A stretch of 64,000 bases of DNA. Source: Toxoplasma gondii ME49. Lineage: Eukaryota; Apicomplexa; Conoidasida; Eucoccidiorida; Sarcocystidae. A program made the translations under genes and the position numbers. Shown here one piece after another: positions 26,501-39,407 of the stretch (its first letter is position 1; the number at the start of each line of letters is the position of its first letter). The notes under the pieces were generated by a model, which had not been told where the DNA came from, ran no database searches, and worked only from the letters and a program-made list of their open reading frames with translations. Where the stretch lies: the NCBI RefSeq assembly GCF_000006565.2, contig NC_031475.1, positions 4,945,601 through 5,009,600 of the forward strand, read 5' to 3'.

Positions 26501-27148
26501 TTTCGCTCTCTCTTCTCAGCGGCGCCGCGCGCGTCTGCGGTCTTGGCGCGTCCTTTCTGCGTGTCTGTCCCTTCAACGGTGAACTGATCTTCCTCGGTCT
26601 CTTCATCGGCTCTGCCTTCTCGCATCTTCTTCTCCCGCGCCTCCCCATCCTCGCCATCGGCGCCTTGTGTCTCTCCGTCTCCGTTCTCTTCGCCTGTGTT
26701 CTCTCCGTCTCCTGTCTCTTCTCTGGGCTCCTCGCCGGCATCGTCTTCGGTCCCGTAGGCCCGCTTGTCTCCTTCAGCAATCGCGCCCAAGAGCTCCGGC
26801 AGGCTGTTGACGATGGCATGGCTGCCCTTGCGGTCGACTTCGCAGAAGAAGATTTCGGCGGCCGCGCGAATCCGAGCGTCTCTGTCTCGCATCAGCTGCA
26901 GCATCAAGACAAGCAGCCGTCCCTTCGGCTTCACCATTCCGTTCATCACCAAATGCGTGAAAACCTGCACTCCTGCGTGCCTCACCAAGACGTCCTCGTC
27001 CTGCAAGATGTTGAAGACAACGTCATTGTACAGCTCCAAGACATTCGGGTGCCTGCAACCCACGAAAAAACAGAGAGAACTCTCCATACGCAACTCACTA
27101 CCAAATGCAAAGTCCTACAGTCACACACAGCTCGAGAGAGATATGCAC

Positions 27149-27202
<54 letters not shown>

Positions 27203-30200
27203 GGAAAAACACACCAAATACCTCTACATACTATACATACAAATAAAGATACAACGTCACATCTCTCTCTATATGTACATCTATGCGCTTGTCGCAAATA
27301 GACTGTCTGTAGATGTATATATATATATATACTTCGTTTTGCAAACTTTTCTCATATACAACTACGAATAGGCTATGTATGTGCAGGTGACCTTCAACCG
27401 TTCACTGTGTGCAAGAGGGCCTTGGCACTCACAGGTAGAGGAGTGTGAATATGTGCGAAGCAGATCCATATACACAAGAGAAGGTCAGCTCTTGTTCGTT
27501 GTTCCTCGTGGACGCACCGGCAAGTAAGATCGCCATAACAGACGAGAAGCGTCTGCCGAAGCGCAGAGGGGAGTCGGCCGCTCTCCTTCGACCTATCTCT
27601 TCCTTCGATTCGTTTCCTTCCGGATCCCTCGAGTCGGAGCCTGTCTCCGCCAGAATCCGCTTCCTTGCAGGAACACTCCTGTCCGTTTCGAATCGAAAGC
27701 GTCTGCGGCCGATCTCCAAAAAACTCCCCCCTCTCCCCGCCCTGAGGTTTCTCTGTGCTCGAGGCCTTTGCTGGCGCCGAAGCCCCAGAGAGAGAAGAAA
27801 ACGAGACCGAGGCCGAGTCCTTGTTTTTCGGTTGACTAAAGAGGAGAGAGATGAGCGCGTGCAGAATGGAGGTGGTTTTGCAGATGCGCGATTCGCAGAA
27901 CGTTCGAGAGATCGTGGCAAATTTGCAGAGAGCAATGACGGCGGCTGCATGCAAAGTGGCGAGGCCAGGAGTATCCAGGAGGGCGGAGATTGAGGATAAA
28001 GCGTCGAGGTCGCGCTGACTGCTTCCGTGCGTCTCGTCTTCTCTTCCTGCCCCAGCAAGGAGACTCAGCGTATTCGGGAAAGGCTGCGAGGCCTGTAGTC
28101 TCGCGTCGCGCTTGAGCGGCGTCCACGCCGCGTTCGCATGCATGTTTTCTTGGCCGTCTTCTGCGGCGCTCCCGCGCGCATCCAGTCCCATCGGGTATCG
28201 CCCTGGCGCCTTCTCGTCCTGCGGAGAAGGCCCCTGCGAGGGCGCCTGCCGGCGCACGAGACGCTGCGGCTCCAGCGCGGCCACGAGAATCAGCCGCTTC
28301 AACGGTCTTCCAAGAAGGCCTGCGCCGACGATCTGGTTCTCGATGATGTGGGTGAAGAGCTCCGCCTCTTCTTCTTCTCGCGTCTGCATCCCCATGTTGC
28401 CTTCGACGGTCTGGATCTCGCTCGCGTCACCCGCGGCGGCTGCCCCAGCGCCAGAAGAGTGCCAGCGGGCCTTCTCCTCCCGACTCTTCTCGCTCTCTTC
28501 CTCCGACAAGCCGCCCTCTTTGCGCCTCCTCTCCCTGCCCTCGGCTTCCGCCTCCGCCTCGTCCCCGCCGCCCTGTCTTCTGTTAACTGCCCGCCGCTGC
28601 ATCTCGGACCGCTCGTGTTTCACCTCCGACTGCTGCTTCTCCAGCAAAATGCAAATGCGGAGTGCGACATGGCCCGCCAGGAAGACTAGATGCGCCAGTT
28701 GATACAGCGAAGGCGGCGCCATAAAAAGGCCCGGAGGCAGGCGGCACGGCGGCGGCGGAGACGACACCGGCGCGGAGACAGGTACAGCGAGGCTTCGCTG
28801 GGAAGAGGGAAACGGAGACGGAGACGCAGGGACAGCGCGGAGAGACGCCGGAGCGCCAGCACAGGCCGAGTTTTCAGACGGCTGCCGAAGCAGGTGACTC
28901 AGCAAATGCGCCAGGAGCTGCGACCACAGGTGCTCTGGGCGGCCGCAGTGTGCAAATGTGACATCGATGACGGCCTGAGCCGCTGAGAACCTGAAGAAAT
29001 CCATTTGAAACAGATCCGCGCATACATAAAAACGCGATGAGGGTGCACCACACGGTCACGAAAACTCGAAGTCACTTCCTTTGCTTCCTGTTTTTTCCCT
29101 GTCTTCCCCCTCCTACTCTGGTAACACAATAGAACTTGGATCCGGCAAACAACGACCTTCATGAACTAAACCACGAGTCCAACTCGTAGTATATACTCCC
29201 CAGAAAAAGGTGAGCACCCTTGAATACTCATGTCCCTTTAAGAGGACAACATCTGCGTACAAGCTTTCAGCTGACGTCCCTTCTGCCTTCCCCGACTCGA
29301 ATCCCTGCAATCGCCAGCACGAGGAACTCGACTTCTTCGCCGAGTCTTCTCTCACCAGTTGGGATCTGTCGTGCCGTAGTGTGCCATGATGGCCTCGAGG
29401 GCGACGCCTGCAGCCTTGGTTGTTCGCCGGTCGGGGAGCGAGGCGGCCAGGATTCTGCAGAGCTCGGCAACGATGAGGAAACGGAGACCTTCGTCATCGT
29501 TCTCGAGAGAGGAGCCAGTGGCGCGCAGTCGCGTCTCGCGAGCCGCATTCTCAGGCTTCTTCTTCAGCTGCTGCACAATGGCGCCCTGCAGCGCCAGGAG
29601 CTGGCCGTTGGACAACCGGTGAAGAACGGAACCTGCGCCCGCGGAGCTGGTGCGTTCATCTTTTCTTCGGAGAAGAGATGAGTGAGGCATCTCGGAGGGC
29701 AGAGCTGTCAGGGAAGGCAACTCCCCCGACGAGGCAGGCAAATGCTTCGTCTGCTGGCTCGCTTGGAACAGCAGGCGCAGCAGCCCCAGCGCGCACCGAG
29801 GCGTGGCGTCGCGCCCGAGAAGGAAATCTATGGAAAGGACACAAGTCAAAGATCGAAGAAACGTGATAAACGGAAATAGACAAAAGGCGACAGGCGAGGA
29901 TCATAGAGCGAGACGTAAAGAACACAGAAGTGAAGGACCACAGGAAGGGATCGCCGGGAAAAAGCCTGGAGGAAGGAAAAAAGGCAGGCATGAAACGGGC
30001 AGCCTACGTAACTGCGTCAATATAACGGTTTTATATTGTGGGGTAGAGAACAGGATCGGAAGCGCCAGGAGCCTAGGAGTTATGTGACAGCTGATGGACA
30101 CCAGTCAGGGCTCGCAGAAGCGAAGTAGAGAAAAGTCAGTAATCACTGAAATCCAGGGGGACGAAAGGAAGACGATGACTACGAAAACTGACAAAAACTC

Positions 30201-33200
30201 TGTTCAGGTCGACCATTCGCATTCGTCTTGCCTAGGGAACACTCTGCCGATGAATACACACTTTGACAACAATATGCACAGAGAGGGAGAAGCACGGAGG
30301 GTGAGAAGAAATAGGACGGCCGAGAGAGCAAACAAGTGAGAGAGGAAGCGCGAAAGGAAACGAGGAACTGATAGAGCACGAAGAAAAGAGAGAAAGATAT
30401 AAAGCAGACAGAGCAACGGGAGGATGAAAGAGAAAAAGAGACAACGAAAGTGAGAAGACGAAAGAACTGTGTGCCTGTGAAGCACACTGATGGGTGAAGT
30501 CACACCAACATCACGGATAAAGCGAGTCCTCGACAAACGTCACTTACTGGGTTGCATCGCGAGAGCAAACAGAGCGTCCGCGGCTTTTTTGAGGGCCACG
30601 CGGTGTTCGTTTCCACCTTCCTTGGAGAGAGCGAGGACGAAGAGTTTCTCAATGCATGCGAGCGAGGCCATGTCCCCCTCCTCAACGAGCTCAAGCAGTC
30701 TGCCGGCTCCAAAGCGAAAAGCTCCACTAACTGTCCTGTTGATGTCCGTGTGGAGGAGTAGTCTCTCCAGCGGGCGCAGCGTTGCGGCCGAGCCTGCAAC
30801 CAGGCCGCTCCTCTTGGCGACGACCGCATGCGCCGCCGCGTCTCTTGAAGTCCTCTGCCCCCATTCTCTTTTCGCGTCTGCTCCGCCCTCGGGCTCCAAC
30901 CTCGCGCATGCGGTTTCACACCTCGCCGTCGCCTCGTGCCGCTGCAGCTCGCACCGCACTATCCAGTGGTCTCGCAGAGTCACCTGCTGCTCCTCCAACT
31001 CCTTTGCGTCCAGAAAGAGACGATAGAACTCGAGAAGAAGCAGATCGGCCACAGCTGCACTTCGCGAAAACGCTAGACGCAAGGCCTGCTGCAGCGCCGG
31101 AAGCAGCCGCCGGCGCCGCAGTTGAAGCAACAGACAACAGTCGATGAGGAACCGGAGTGCCGCCTTTTGGTCGCCTTCACTTCGGGAAAACAGCAGATCC
31201 TGGCAGCTGAAGAAACGCATGCAGAGAGGTATGCAGGAACGCATGCGGAGAAGGTTGGAAGAACAACGAAAGTGGAAAAGCGAAAGAGAGAAAAGCAGGG
31301 ATTACGTGTAGGTCCGATGCTGTTGAAGGAGGTGGCTGCATGTGAAGCATACCAAGTGTCGGGGCAACACTGAGACATCGGAACCCTCCGCGAAGACGAG
31401 AAAACTCAGCAAACACAGACAAGAACCACAGAAACTGTGAGGAATCAACAACCAGAAGACGGGGAAGCAACGAGAAGACTCAACGACTGAATGGTATGAA
31501 CAAAAACGTACATGTCGATAGCTTTGCTCAACGCCTCTTCTGCTTGGACCGCAAGCTCCTCGTAATCGACAATCTCCCCTTCTGGGCTCGGTTCCTCTTC
31601 CCGAGTTTTTTCGTCCTCCTGAGTCTCCTCTTTTTCCTGACATTCTTCGGTGACGTTCGTGCCTGACCCCGTCTCCTCGGCGTTGTCCTCTAAAGGCTGC
31701 GTTCCTTCTGCTTCTTTGTTCTCTTCCCCGTCCAGAGTGTCCCCTTCTCTCTGCTTCTTCGTCTCCTCCAGTTTTGCCTCCAGCTGTCGCCGTCGTCTCT
31801 ACAGAAAAAAAAGGAAGTCCGCTCGAACACAGAAAGACAAAACAGGGTTCAACATCGCGTCCAGCAGTTTAAGTCGCAGTGCATGCTCCACAGAAGAAGC
31901 TTACAAATAGTCCGCTGTCAGAGATGGTTGCTCCCCGTTCAATGGTACTGACCATACGAGCATCTCCGCGCTTCTCTCTGGGTGTTCTTTCGAGTGATAG
32001 CAGCAATCCATATATACTGTCTAGAACATCACCGACGTAGAAGAACCTTAACGTCATAGGTTATGGAAATCCAGCATTAGCGGGGAAGCTAGCCTGTCTC
32101 GGAGGTGCATGTTCCCAGGACGATGGTACTGATCGAACAAGCGTTCTCTGAGTAGCACGTTTCCCTCAATATCGCGCATGCACCAACCCCCCTTCCCTAC
32201 TGTCCTCCCGCGCCTCTCTCTCTTTTGCTTGGCCGAGTCTTCTGCGTTGCTGCTCGCCGTGCATCTCTGCGTTTGACACAACTGCAGTGGTGTTTAAGTT
32301 TTCTGAAGTCGCTGCACCTGCGAGTTTTCGCCTGATTCCTTTTGCAGCAAGAGTGGAACATCTATGGAGTTAAAAGATACCCTCGAGTCCAGCGCCGAAA
32401 GAAATCCCTTCTTAACCTCGCCACCGTCTCCGCTCATGGTCGTCCGGCTCTCCCTAATTCCGTCCCTCGCACCACGACCTGACCACTTCGACTTCGCATG
32501 CAGGCGAGTCTTCTTGCAGAACGTGAGATCTCAAGGATCCACATAGAAGCATAGATACCTCTACACGCACTTCCGCGTCCATTTATACATAATATATATA
32601 TATATATGTATACATGCATATATTTATAGTTGTATAGACGGTTTCGTGCGGCTGCCTTCACCAGTCGACCTGAGTGTTCGACGTGACAGCTCAAAGTCAC
32701 GAGCGGCGCGCTGCGTACCTCGGCTTGTCTCTGCTGCACGCGCTGTTTGGCGAGACTCCACTCTTCCTCTCCATGGACAAGAAGCCACAGGAATGGCTGG
32801 CCAGCCGCTTCTTTGCCTCCCGCTCGCTGCTGCTTCACCGCCAAGTGGATGAGCGAAGAGAAGACACCGACGGCGGCGGATCGCACGAGTGTGCTTTTGT
32901 CGAGAAGGCGGTCGACGGACTTCTGGACGCTGCGCACGACGCAGAGTGTGGGGAGGGCCTCCTGGTCTCCAATCAAGTCCGTGAGAACCTTCAGAGCCCA
33001 GGTACGCGCGAGCGGGGTGCGGTCATCCAGCCGCAAGAGCAGCTGGTGAATGAGCGATGCGCGCTGCTTATTCCAGAAGGCACGAGTCCGCTGCATGCGG
33101 GCGCTGGAGGCCAGTAGCGCGTCTCTGTGTGAGGGAGAGGAAGAGCGAGGCGAGAGATTGTCCTCGCCCCAGAACGTGGCTTGAGCGTCGTCGCCGGTGG

Positions 33201-36200
33201 TTTGGCCGCCTTGTCGCGCGCTCTCGCCTCGACTGCTCCGGCTCTTTGTGTCGTCGCCCGTCGTGGTGCGCTCGTCTTCGCCTTCTTCGGTCTCTTCGTC
33301 TTCTTCGAGGTCCACGATTCGGTGTGCCCGGAGAAGCAGCGCCTTCAGACACTCCAAGAGAGCCTTGCGGATGTGGTACGCGTCTGCAGCAAAGAGCTGC
33401 AGAAGCGATTCCTTCTCGCTCAACCAGACTCGAGGCAGCAGCGTAGCAAAATACTCCAAACTCATCGCAGCGCATGCGAAACTCTTCTTCTGCGCAGCCG
33501 TCGCCTTGTCCACCCCACCCCCACACAGCAGCAGCTGCTCCTTCAGCTGCTGCGTCAACTCACGGAGCACGAGAGCCGGCAGTCGACGTCGCCGCAGCTT
33601 CTGAACATAAACAGCCAGGTGCGCGTGGACAGGCCACAGAGAGGTCGCGAAAGGGGACATAGACCGGGCCAAGAAGTTGAGTCCGAGAAACGCGCAGAGA
33701 GACGCAGAAAAACAGCGCAGGATGAGAATGTAACAAGTCCGATACTGGGTGAGAAGCGTAAGAAAGCACGCGAACAAACGAGGGAAAAAAGTGTGACCCC
33801 AAGATGCAGAAGGCACCTTACGGCAAACAAAAAAGGAGAAGAAAGGCGAAACTGAGACAAAATTCCAGAGTGTTCCTCTTTCGTTTCTCTGAGGGTACGT
33901 ACTGGACTCGTGAGGACTTCGACGAGAGCTTTACACTCGGGCTGCAAAAGAATGCTGTGGAGCTGCGTTCTCCACGACAGCTGTCCTTCGTCATCCTCCT
34001 CTTCGTCGTCATCTCTGTCGTCTTCCTTGTCTACCCCCTCTGGTGTTTCCTTCCTCCTCTGTCCTTCACTCTCCTTTGACTCATCCCCGTCGTCATTCGC
34101 CTCCGGCGCCTCGCCCTCTTCCTCGGCTTCTTCGTCCATCCCGCCCACGCCGTGCTTCACCTCGCGCATGATGTCCTCTCTCTCTCGTTTCTTCTCCGTT
34201 TGTCGCTTTCTCTCGTCCTCTTCTCGTTGCTTTCTCTTCATCTCGCGTCGCGCCGAGAGCACAATTTCTCGTCGCGTCTCGATCGTGTCCAGCAGAGCCA
34301 CGAGCGCGTTCCGAATCACTGACTTCAGCCTCTCTCCTAAATTGTCATCTGACAAGAAGAGTGCCTGGAGGTGAGCCTGACTCTTCATCTTCTCTTCGTC
34401 GTACAGCACATGCAGAGGCCGTACCAGGGCACGAAGCAGGTAGAACCGCTGGCGCTCTTCGTCTTTTTTCTCGCCGCCAAAGTCCGAATCAAATGCCAGC
34501 CAAGCCGCTGCAAAAACCAACCACTCTCCTGCCAAAAAGTTACGGAAGCCGCAGCGGCCACGGCGTGCAAGCGCAAACAAAAAAAGACTGGAAAAAAGGG
34601 AGCGAGGTTCCGCAGCTCATACGACGAAAGACACGGAGTCCACGACTGCATGGGGTCCAACGCCCCAGGTGAGCCAGGAAGTAGGCTGGAGGGACTTGAG
34701 AGAAATAACCACGAAGAAAGGCCGTGACAGGTTAAAGTAAATTAAGTTCTCTTACGAATGTCGAATGAGTAAAAAATGGAGCGAACCTGCAGAGAGGAGG
34801 AGCCGCTGCAGAGGCACGCTGTGAAGGCAGCTGAGTCATCAAGGATACGAAAGAAAATCTGCGAATCTACTCACGGGTCGTCCCTCTTGAGCATTTTGCA
34901 TTCCTCTGCTTCGCCCTGTGTTTCCTTCAGCTTTCAGGCCGCCTTCGATGACTGTGTTCTCTCTCGCGCTTCCGTTACTTACCGGAGGAGAGGGCGACCT
35001 CACTCAGTGCACTCAGAAGGCCCACGAGCTGCGAAACGGGGCTGGACGGCGCGCTCTTCCCGCTGTCCTGCCGTTTGTCTCTCTTCTCTGTCCGACATTC
35101 GACGTCTTCGTCATCATCAAACACCGCCGGCACCCCCGGGGAAGAAGAGTCCTCGAGGTCCACTTCCATCTGCTCGTTTTTCCTGCGTTTCCCTCCACGA
35201 CCCGCAGGGCCGCCTCGGGTGCTGCGGACGCTGCTCTGCATAAAATCGCAGAGGTCGAAGCAGAACAGGAAACAACACAGTGGACTAGAACGCAAGAGGC
35301 ATCAGCGGGAGACAGTGCCGACAGCCAAAGGCCCGGATAAATCAAAGCGAACTAAGGACGAAAACAGTAAGAAGCACGGACACATAGAAGAACAAGAGCT
35401 GCCGTGGGAAAAACACAAACATCCCGAAGCGAAGCGAACAGTGGTTTTTCTCTTTTGTGCCGGGTGGCGGAGACGCGCGAAGGAACCATCACACCGAGCA
35501 GAGTCAGCTGTGCTCCCCATCACCTGCGAGTGTATAGTTCAGAAGGAACAGCGTGCACAGTAGCGGGGAAACTGTCGCGTAGGTGGATCGAGGCATTCAC
35601 TACAGAACACGAGGAAAAAGACATCCACAAAAACGGGGATCCTTTTTCAGCTCATGTCCAACTCAAGCAAGGGAGAAGGAAACAGCAAGAACGCGTGAGA
35701 CGCGTTCAGCAGCAAAAACGAGGTCGAAGACTAGTTCCAGTTCTTCCTATCCTTTTGGGTCTCACCAATCCGTCGCCTTTCTGCCGAGATCGGCCACTCG
35801 CAGCAAAGCGTCGTCCTCTGCCTCGGGAAGTCAGGTCGATGTCTCTTTCCTCTCCGCCCTTTGCTTCTTCCACGTGCCTCAGAGTCTCGTCTACAAGCCA
35901 GTCAACGAAGAAGGCCCCACAGAGAAGGAGGGAGCGGAGGACGCGGGCAGCCTCGAGGACAGTGTCGACTGAGGCGAACTCGCGCCCCATGAGAGGCGAG
36001 AAACCGGGCACCTGCAGTTCATTCTGGCCGTTGGTGGCGCCGCCCTCCAGTCCGTCTTGGCCGATGCTTGCTCGTTCACCCTTGTCTCCCCCATCGACGA
36101 AAGAGATGCCCTCGCCTGCAAATTCTTCTTCGCCGTCCTCGCCCTGCGCCAGGCCTCTTCGTCTCCTCTCTCGGGCAGACAGGCCTCCCTGCGAGCGCAT

Positions 36201-37952
36201 GCAGAGGAATCGGAGAGTCGGCCCGTGGCCATCGGGTCTCGCGGGACTAGGCAGGGACTCCACGAGCGCGGCGATTCGCACGAGGATCTGAGAAACCAGC
36301 TGAAGAAAAGCTGCCTGAAGATCTGGGGAACGGCGCAGAGGAGCGCTGTCGCCGTCGGCTGGAAAGCCTTCGTTCGACGCCTCGTTCTCTCCGCTCTCGG
36401 CCGGGACGGCGAAACACCTGAAAAGCAAAAGGGGCAAGAAGACACGAGAGGCAAAACGCTGAAAAAGCAAAGACCGTCCAGATCTTAGCCAGTAGGCCAA
36501 CTCGTAGCGCACAGTGCCCGGAAAAAGCTTCTAAAACTTTCTCAGATAACCGTTCTCCAAGGACGGTTGCACTGTTACGAGCATCGGACAACTCGATAGC
36601 GTTTGGACATTAGGAACTGCGGGGCTCGGAGTGTTGAGATCGGTGAGAGAGAAGCAAGTGACACACCAGAGGCAAAAAACAGCAGAACGATGTGTGGAAG
36701 AGTTAAGAATAAGGTCGAGAGAGTCTCCCCCGTCGACATGAACTCCCTAATGCATGCGACGAAATGGTCTCTGTTTATTCAATTTAAGTTACACCCAGTG
36801 AACGCATACGACCGAATATCGCAGTACGCTCCTGGATGTAGCGATACAAGCTACACGCTGAGCGCTAGAAAGATAAAAGAACGATCTATGTAATGCAAGT
36901 AACTCTTTCATAAGCTCCAGTAAACGGCTACTGTAACGAGAAGGCTGCTAAGGCAGCGACCTTCGTTGTCGGGTGACCGAGCGTCGGGAAAGTGGGTTAT
37001 TTGTTAACACCACTGATACAAGGGCGTCCAGAGAGGATGTCGAAACTCACACGACACCGTCTAGAGAAGAATGGACAGAGTTCGGAGAAGTGAAGCGAGG
37101 TGCCTCGCAGGCAAGTTGTGAACGCGCGCATGTGTGTTGCAAGCGGGATATCTACAGTGCATCGAGATGGGAGGGAAAGCCTTGCGGCGCGGTGTATCAG
37201 CGTAGAGCACAGAAGGAATGACGCATTACCTCGTTTGCAGCAGCACAGAAACTTGAGAGGGGGCGAGACAAACGAATAGACTACAGGAAACACCGAAAGC
37301 GTGGATAACGCCAACAGACATCAGAAACCGCTCCTCTGACGCGAGTGAATCCGAACTTGGTGAGAGACACTGACTTTGTTAGGCCGTAGAGAAGCCGAAA
37401 TCCGTCTTGGGTAAGTATGTTGAGTACTCTGCGACTGTCGTCCAGTCCTGGGCGTCCCCCGGGGCTGTCCTGTCTCCGTCCGTCGCCGCGACTCTTCCAG
37501 TTCCTACTTGGGGGCGTTCCTATGTACCCGGGGGTATCGTCCCGGCGTTCTCTACCGTATCTGACAAGATATGCAGACCTGTCAGGCTCCCCTGAATAAC
37601 TCGACGAACCTGCAGAACAGCCAAGCTGCAGGAGGTGCCGCAGGCGCTCCAGAGAGGCGGCGTATTCTTCATTGCTCCACTCTGCCGGGCGGGAAGGGCA
37701 GGAATCCCCGGCCCAGAGAACGCCCTCGCACGGGGTCGAGAAATCAGATTCGGACGAGCTAGAACTGCAAGCAGACGCTGTTGCAAACGTATCAAACGCT
37801 GGAGCCCGCTCAAGAGCTTTCGGGTCTCCAGACGACGGTGGGATGAAGACGCACAGACGGGGCTGGCCGGAGTCGGAACGTAGCAACTGAGAAGAGGAGC
37901 TTCGCTCTAGACCTGCGGTCTCCAGCGTGCCAGGCAGCTCCGAGAATGCCAT
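23547..37952 (-). CDS. Condensin complex subunit 1 (Cnd1/NCAPD2 family), 13 exons
   Basis: This is the HEAT-repeat subunit of condensin I, which binds the kleisin subunit and DNA and compacts mitotic chromosomes. Exons: 37952-37375, 36417-35766, 35235-34983, 34528-33903, 33600-32719, 31798-31512, 31206-30548, 29827-29356, 28990-27518, 27052-26480, 25840-25330, 24797-24720, 23924-23547. They sum to 7422 nt (2473 residues) with every phase matching. Family landmarks: AVIALCKFATIS and CYGDLTCRHPN across the 27518/27052 junction; VLVRHAGVQVFTHLVMNGM followed by FFCEVDRKG and NSLPELL; EALIEKLCQRI in exon 11; and HEAT motifs in exon 5 (RTWALKVLTDLIGDQ, LLDKSTLVR). These match human NCAPD2 in order and spacing. 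The protein is much longer than the roughly 1400-residue human subunit because of Glu/Asp/Lys-rich inserts in exons 4, 5, 6, 9 and 10. The last exon is an acidic then lysine/arginine-rich tail. The exon 1 donor (GTCAGT) is the least certain boundary. Confidence 0.92.
25266..25302. repeat. TGCATGCA tandem array in an intron
   Basis: Overlapping ATGC/GCAT units form a run of TGCATGCA with two ATGT variants. It lies in the condensin intron 24798-25329. TGCATGC-type palindromes are known binding motifs of some ApiAP2 domains, but simple slippage would also produce this run. Confidence 0.85.
27151..27202. repeat. AT microsatellite followed by an AG run
   Basis: An (AT)n run of about 38 nt with one GT interruption leads into (AG)n. 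A second, shorter TA run is at about 27316-27331. Both are in the condensin intron 27053-27517. Confidence 0.85.
32592..32608. repeat. Short AT microsatellite
   Basis: An (AT)n run inside the condensin intron 31799-32718, flanked by further AT-rich sequence up to about 32635. Confidence 0.75.
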
Positions 37953-39336
37953 TGTCAAGCAATGAGAAAGAGAAGAGAGACGCGGAAGTGGCGCACAAAG
38001 GAATCGACCGACTCCGTTCAGTTCACTCGGTGACACATACTGACGACCCAGAACCAATACTGCTGTTGTCGAAGAGGTCGAAGAAACAGAGGTTTTCTCC
38101 CCACAAACAGGCACCGACAGCAGTTCTACATGGCTTTCTCCCCGTGACAGTGTTTCCTAGTCCCCTAGGGACCCGGTGCTTGCATCAGTGGAGAGCGCAG
38201 TGGCAGCTGCTGTCCACTGTGTGCGGCATTTCTCTAGTTGGCAAAATGGCGGCAAATAGTTGAAGGGAAAAGGATAGCCGCGTTTTTTCCAGAGACAAGA
38301 GTCACTTGTAGCTGGAAGATGCTTACCAGCGTTCCCTGTCCCCGGGACCTGGAGAATTTTCGTGTCTTGTCACCGGGAAACTGGCGACAAAGGGTCACGT
38401 GTTTGACTGCGGCACGCACATGACGGACGGCTACACAGGGGGCGTCTACACCTTGACAATACTGGAAAACGACACACTAAGGAAAGCGCGAAAAGCGCGG
38501 GAAGAAAATCCGGGTCGCACACGGCCGCCCGCCTGAAAATCACTATTCAACCCCCAGAACGGACGAAAAAGCTGTGTGTTGTAGTGTGTGTGGAGGGCGG
38601 CAGTGTTCGGCTCCTGACGAGACACGAGAAAGCAGTTATAGCGTCGTTTCTTCAGTAACAAGAAAGGAAATATTCGTGGTCCACTCCTCTCAAGCATTAA
38701 CAGAGCTGTCGGGACATGCATGACATCGGATCAGAAAAGCGGTATACGGCGTGTGCTTCCCCGCTGTACACTACGCCGACGGCTCCAACCGCCATGTGCA
38801 TGCATCTATGACGTGATATCAAAGAATCTATGAGTGATAAACAACGAACACAGGAAAAGAGCAGACGAAATAACCTGGATTTTGTTCTGCATTTCCTTCC
38901 GGAGGACAACTTGGCAACATTACATATCTCCGGGGAGCTCCGGTTCCAGAAAGTCCATAAAAGGACAGCAGAATCCGGAGAGAAGGTAGTCCTTCTGTGG
39001 CAAGGATTCTCGATGCTGTCAACGTGGCTGACAACCTGTGAAAAGAAATGAAGCATCAGCTTCTACCTATACGACACATGGAAATAGCAACCGCCAGCGG
39101 TACCCACCGCAGCGCTACATTCCAACAGAACATCGGCAGGAACTGCACACCTACTCCTCGTGGAAGCTGGTAAAATAGTGGGCATGAAAACGCACGAATA
39201 GAATGCGTATGTATGAGTCAATTGAAGATCGGGTAATGCAGTGCAGCAAACCAGCTCATGCTGACAGTCAAAAAATACGATTTTGTAGGCAGTTGCACTC
39301 CCACAGTCACCTTGTCTAGCCCCATGACCCTTCGAC
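37953..39336. promoter_or_regulatory. Upstream region of condensin gene, up to the tRNA
   Basis: This stretch should carry the condensin promoter and 5' leader, since the gene starts at 37952 on the minus strand. Open frames are short and occur on both strands. Two short palindromes are visible, around 38160-38170 (CCCTAGGG core) and 38340-38350 (CCCGGG core). No gene is supported. Confidence 0.45.
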
Positions 39337-39407
39337 GCGTCAGTAGTCCAGGGGTAGGATGCAACCCTCCCAAGGTTGCGACCCGGGTTCGAGTCCCGGC
39401 TGACGCA
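39337..39407 (+). tRNA. tRNA-Gly (anticodon CCC)
   Basis: A complete cloverleaf of 71 nt without intron. The acceptor stem is GCGTCAG (39337-39343) with CTGACGC (39400-39406), and A39407 is the discriminator. The anticodon stem CAACC/GGTTG closes a loop with anticodon CCC at 39369-39371, which reads GGG glycine codons. The T arm CCGGG-TTCGAGT-CCCGG is perfect and contains the B box (39386-39396); the A box lies in the D arm (from 39344). CCA is not encoded, as expected for a eukaryotic nuclear gene transcribed by RNA polymerase III. Confidence 0.97.

Noticed and set aside
28112..28702. 196-codon plus-strand open frame
   Set aside because: Antisense to condensin exon 28990-27518, which has clear family motifs. 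Long mirror frames are expected in GC-rich coding DNA.
35404..36291. 295-codon plus-strand open frame
   Set aside because: Mostly antisense to condensin exon 36417-35766. Its sequence is Ser/Arg/Pro-rich without any domain, and no start context or splice partner was found.
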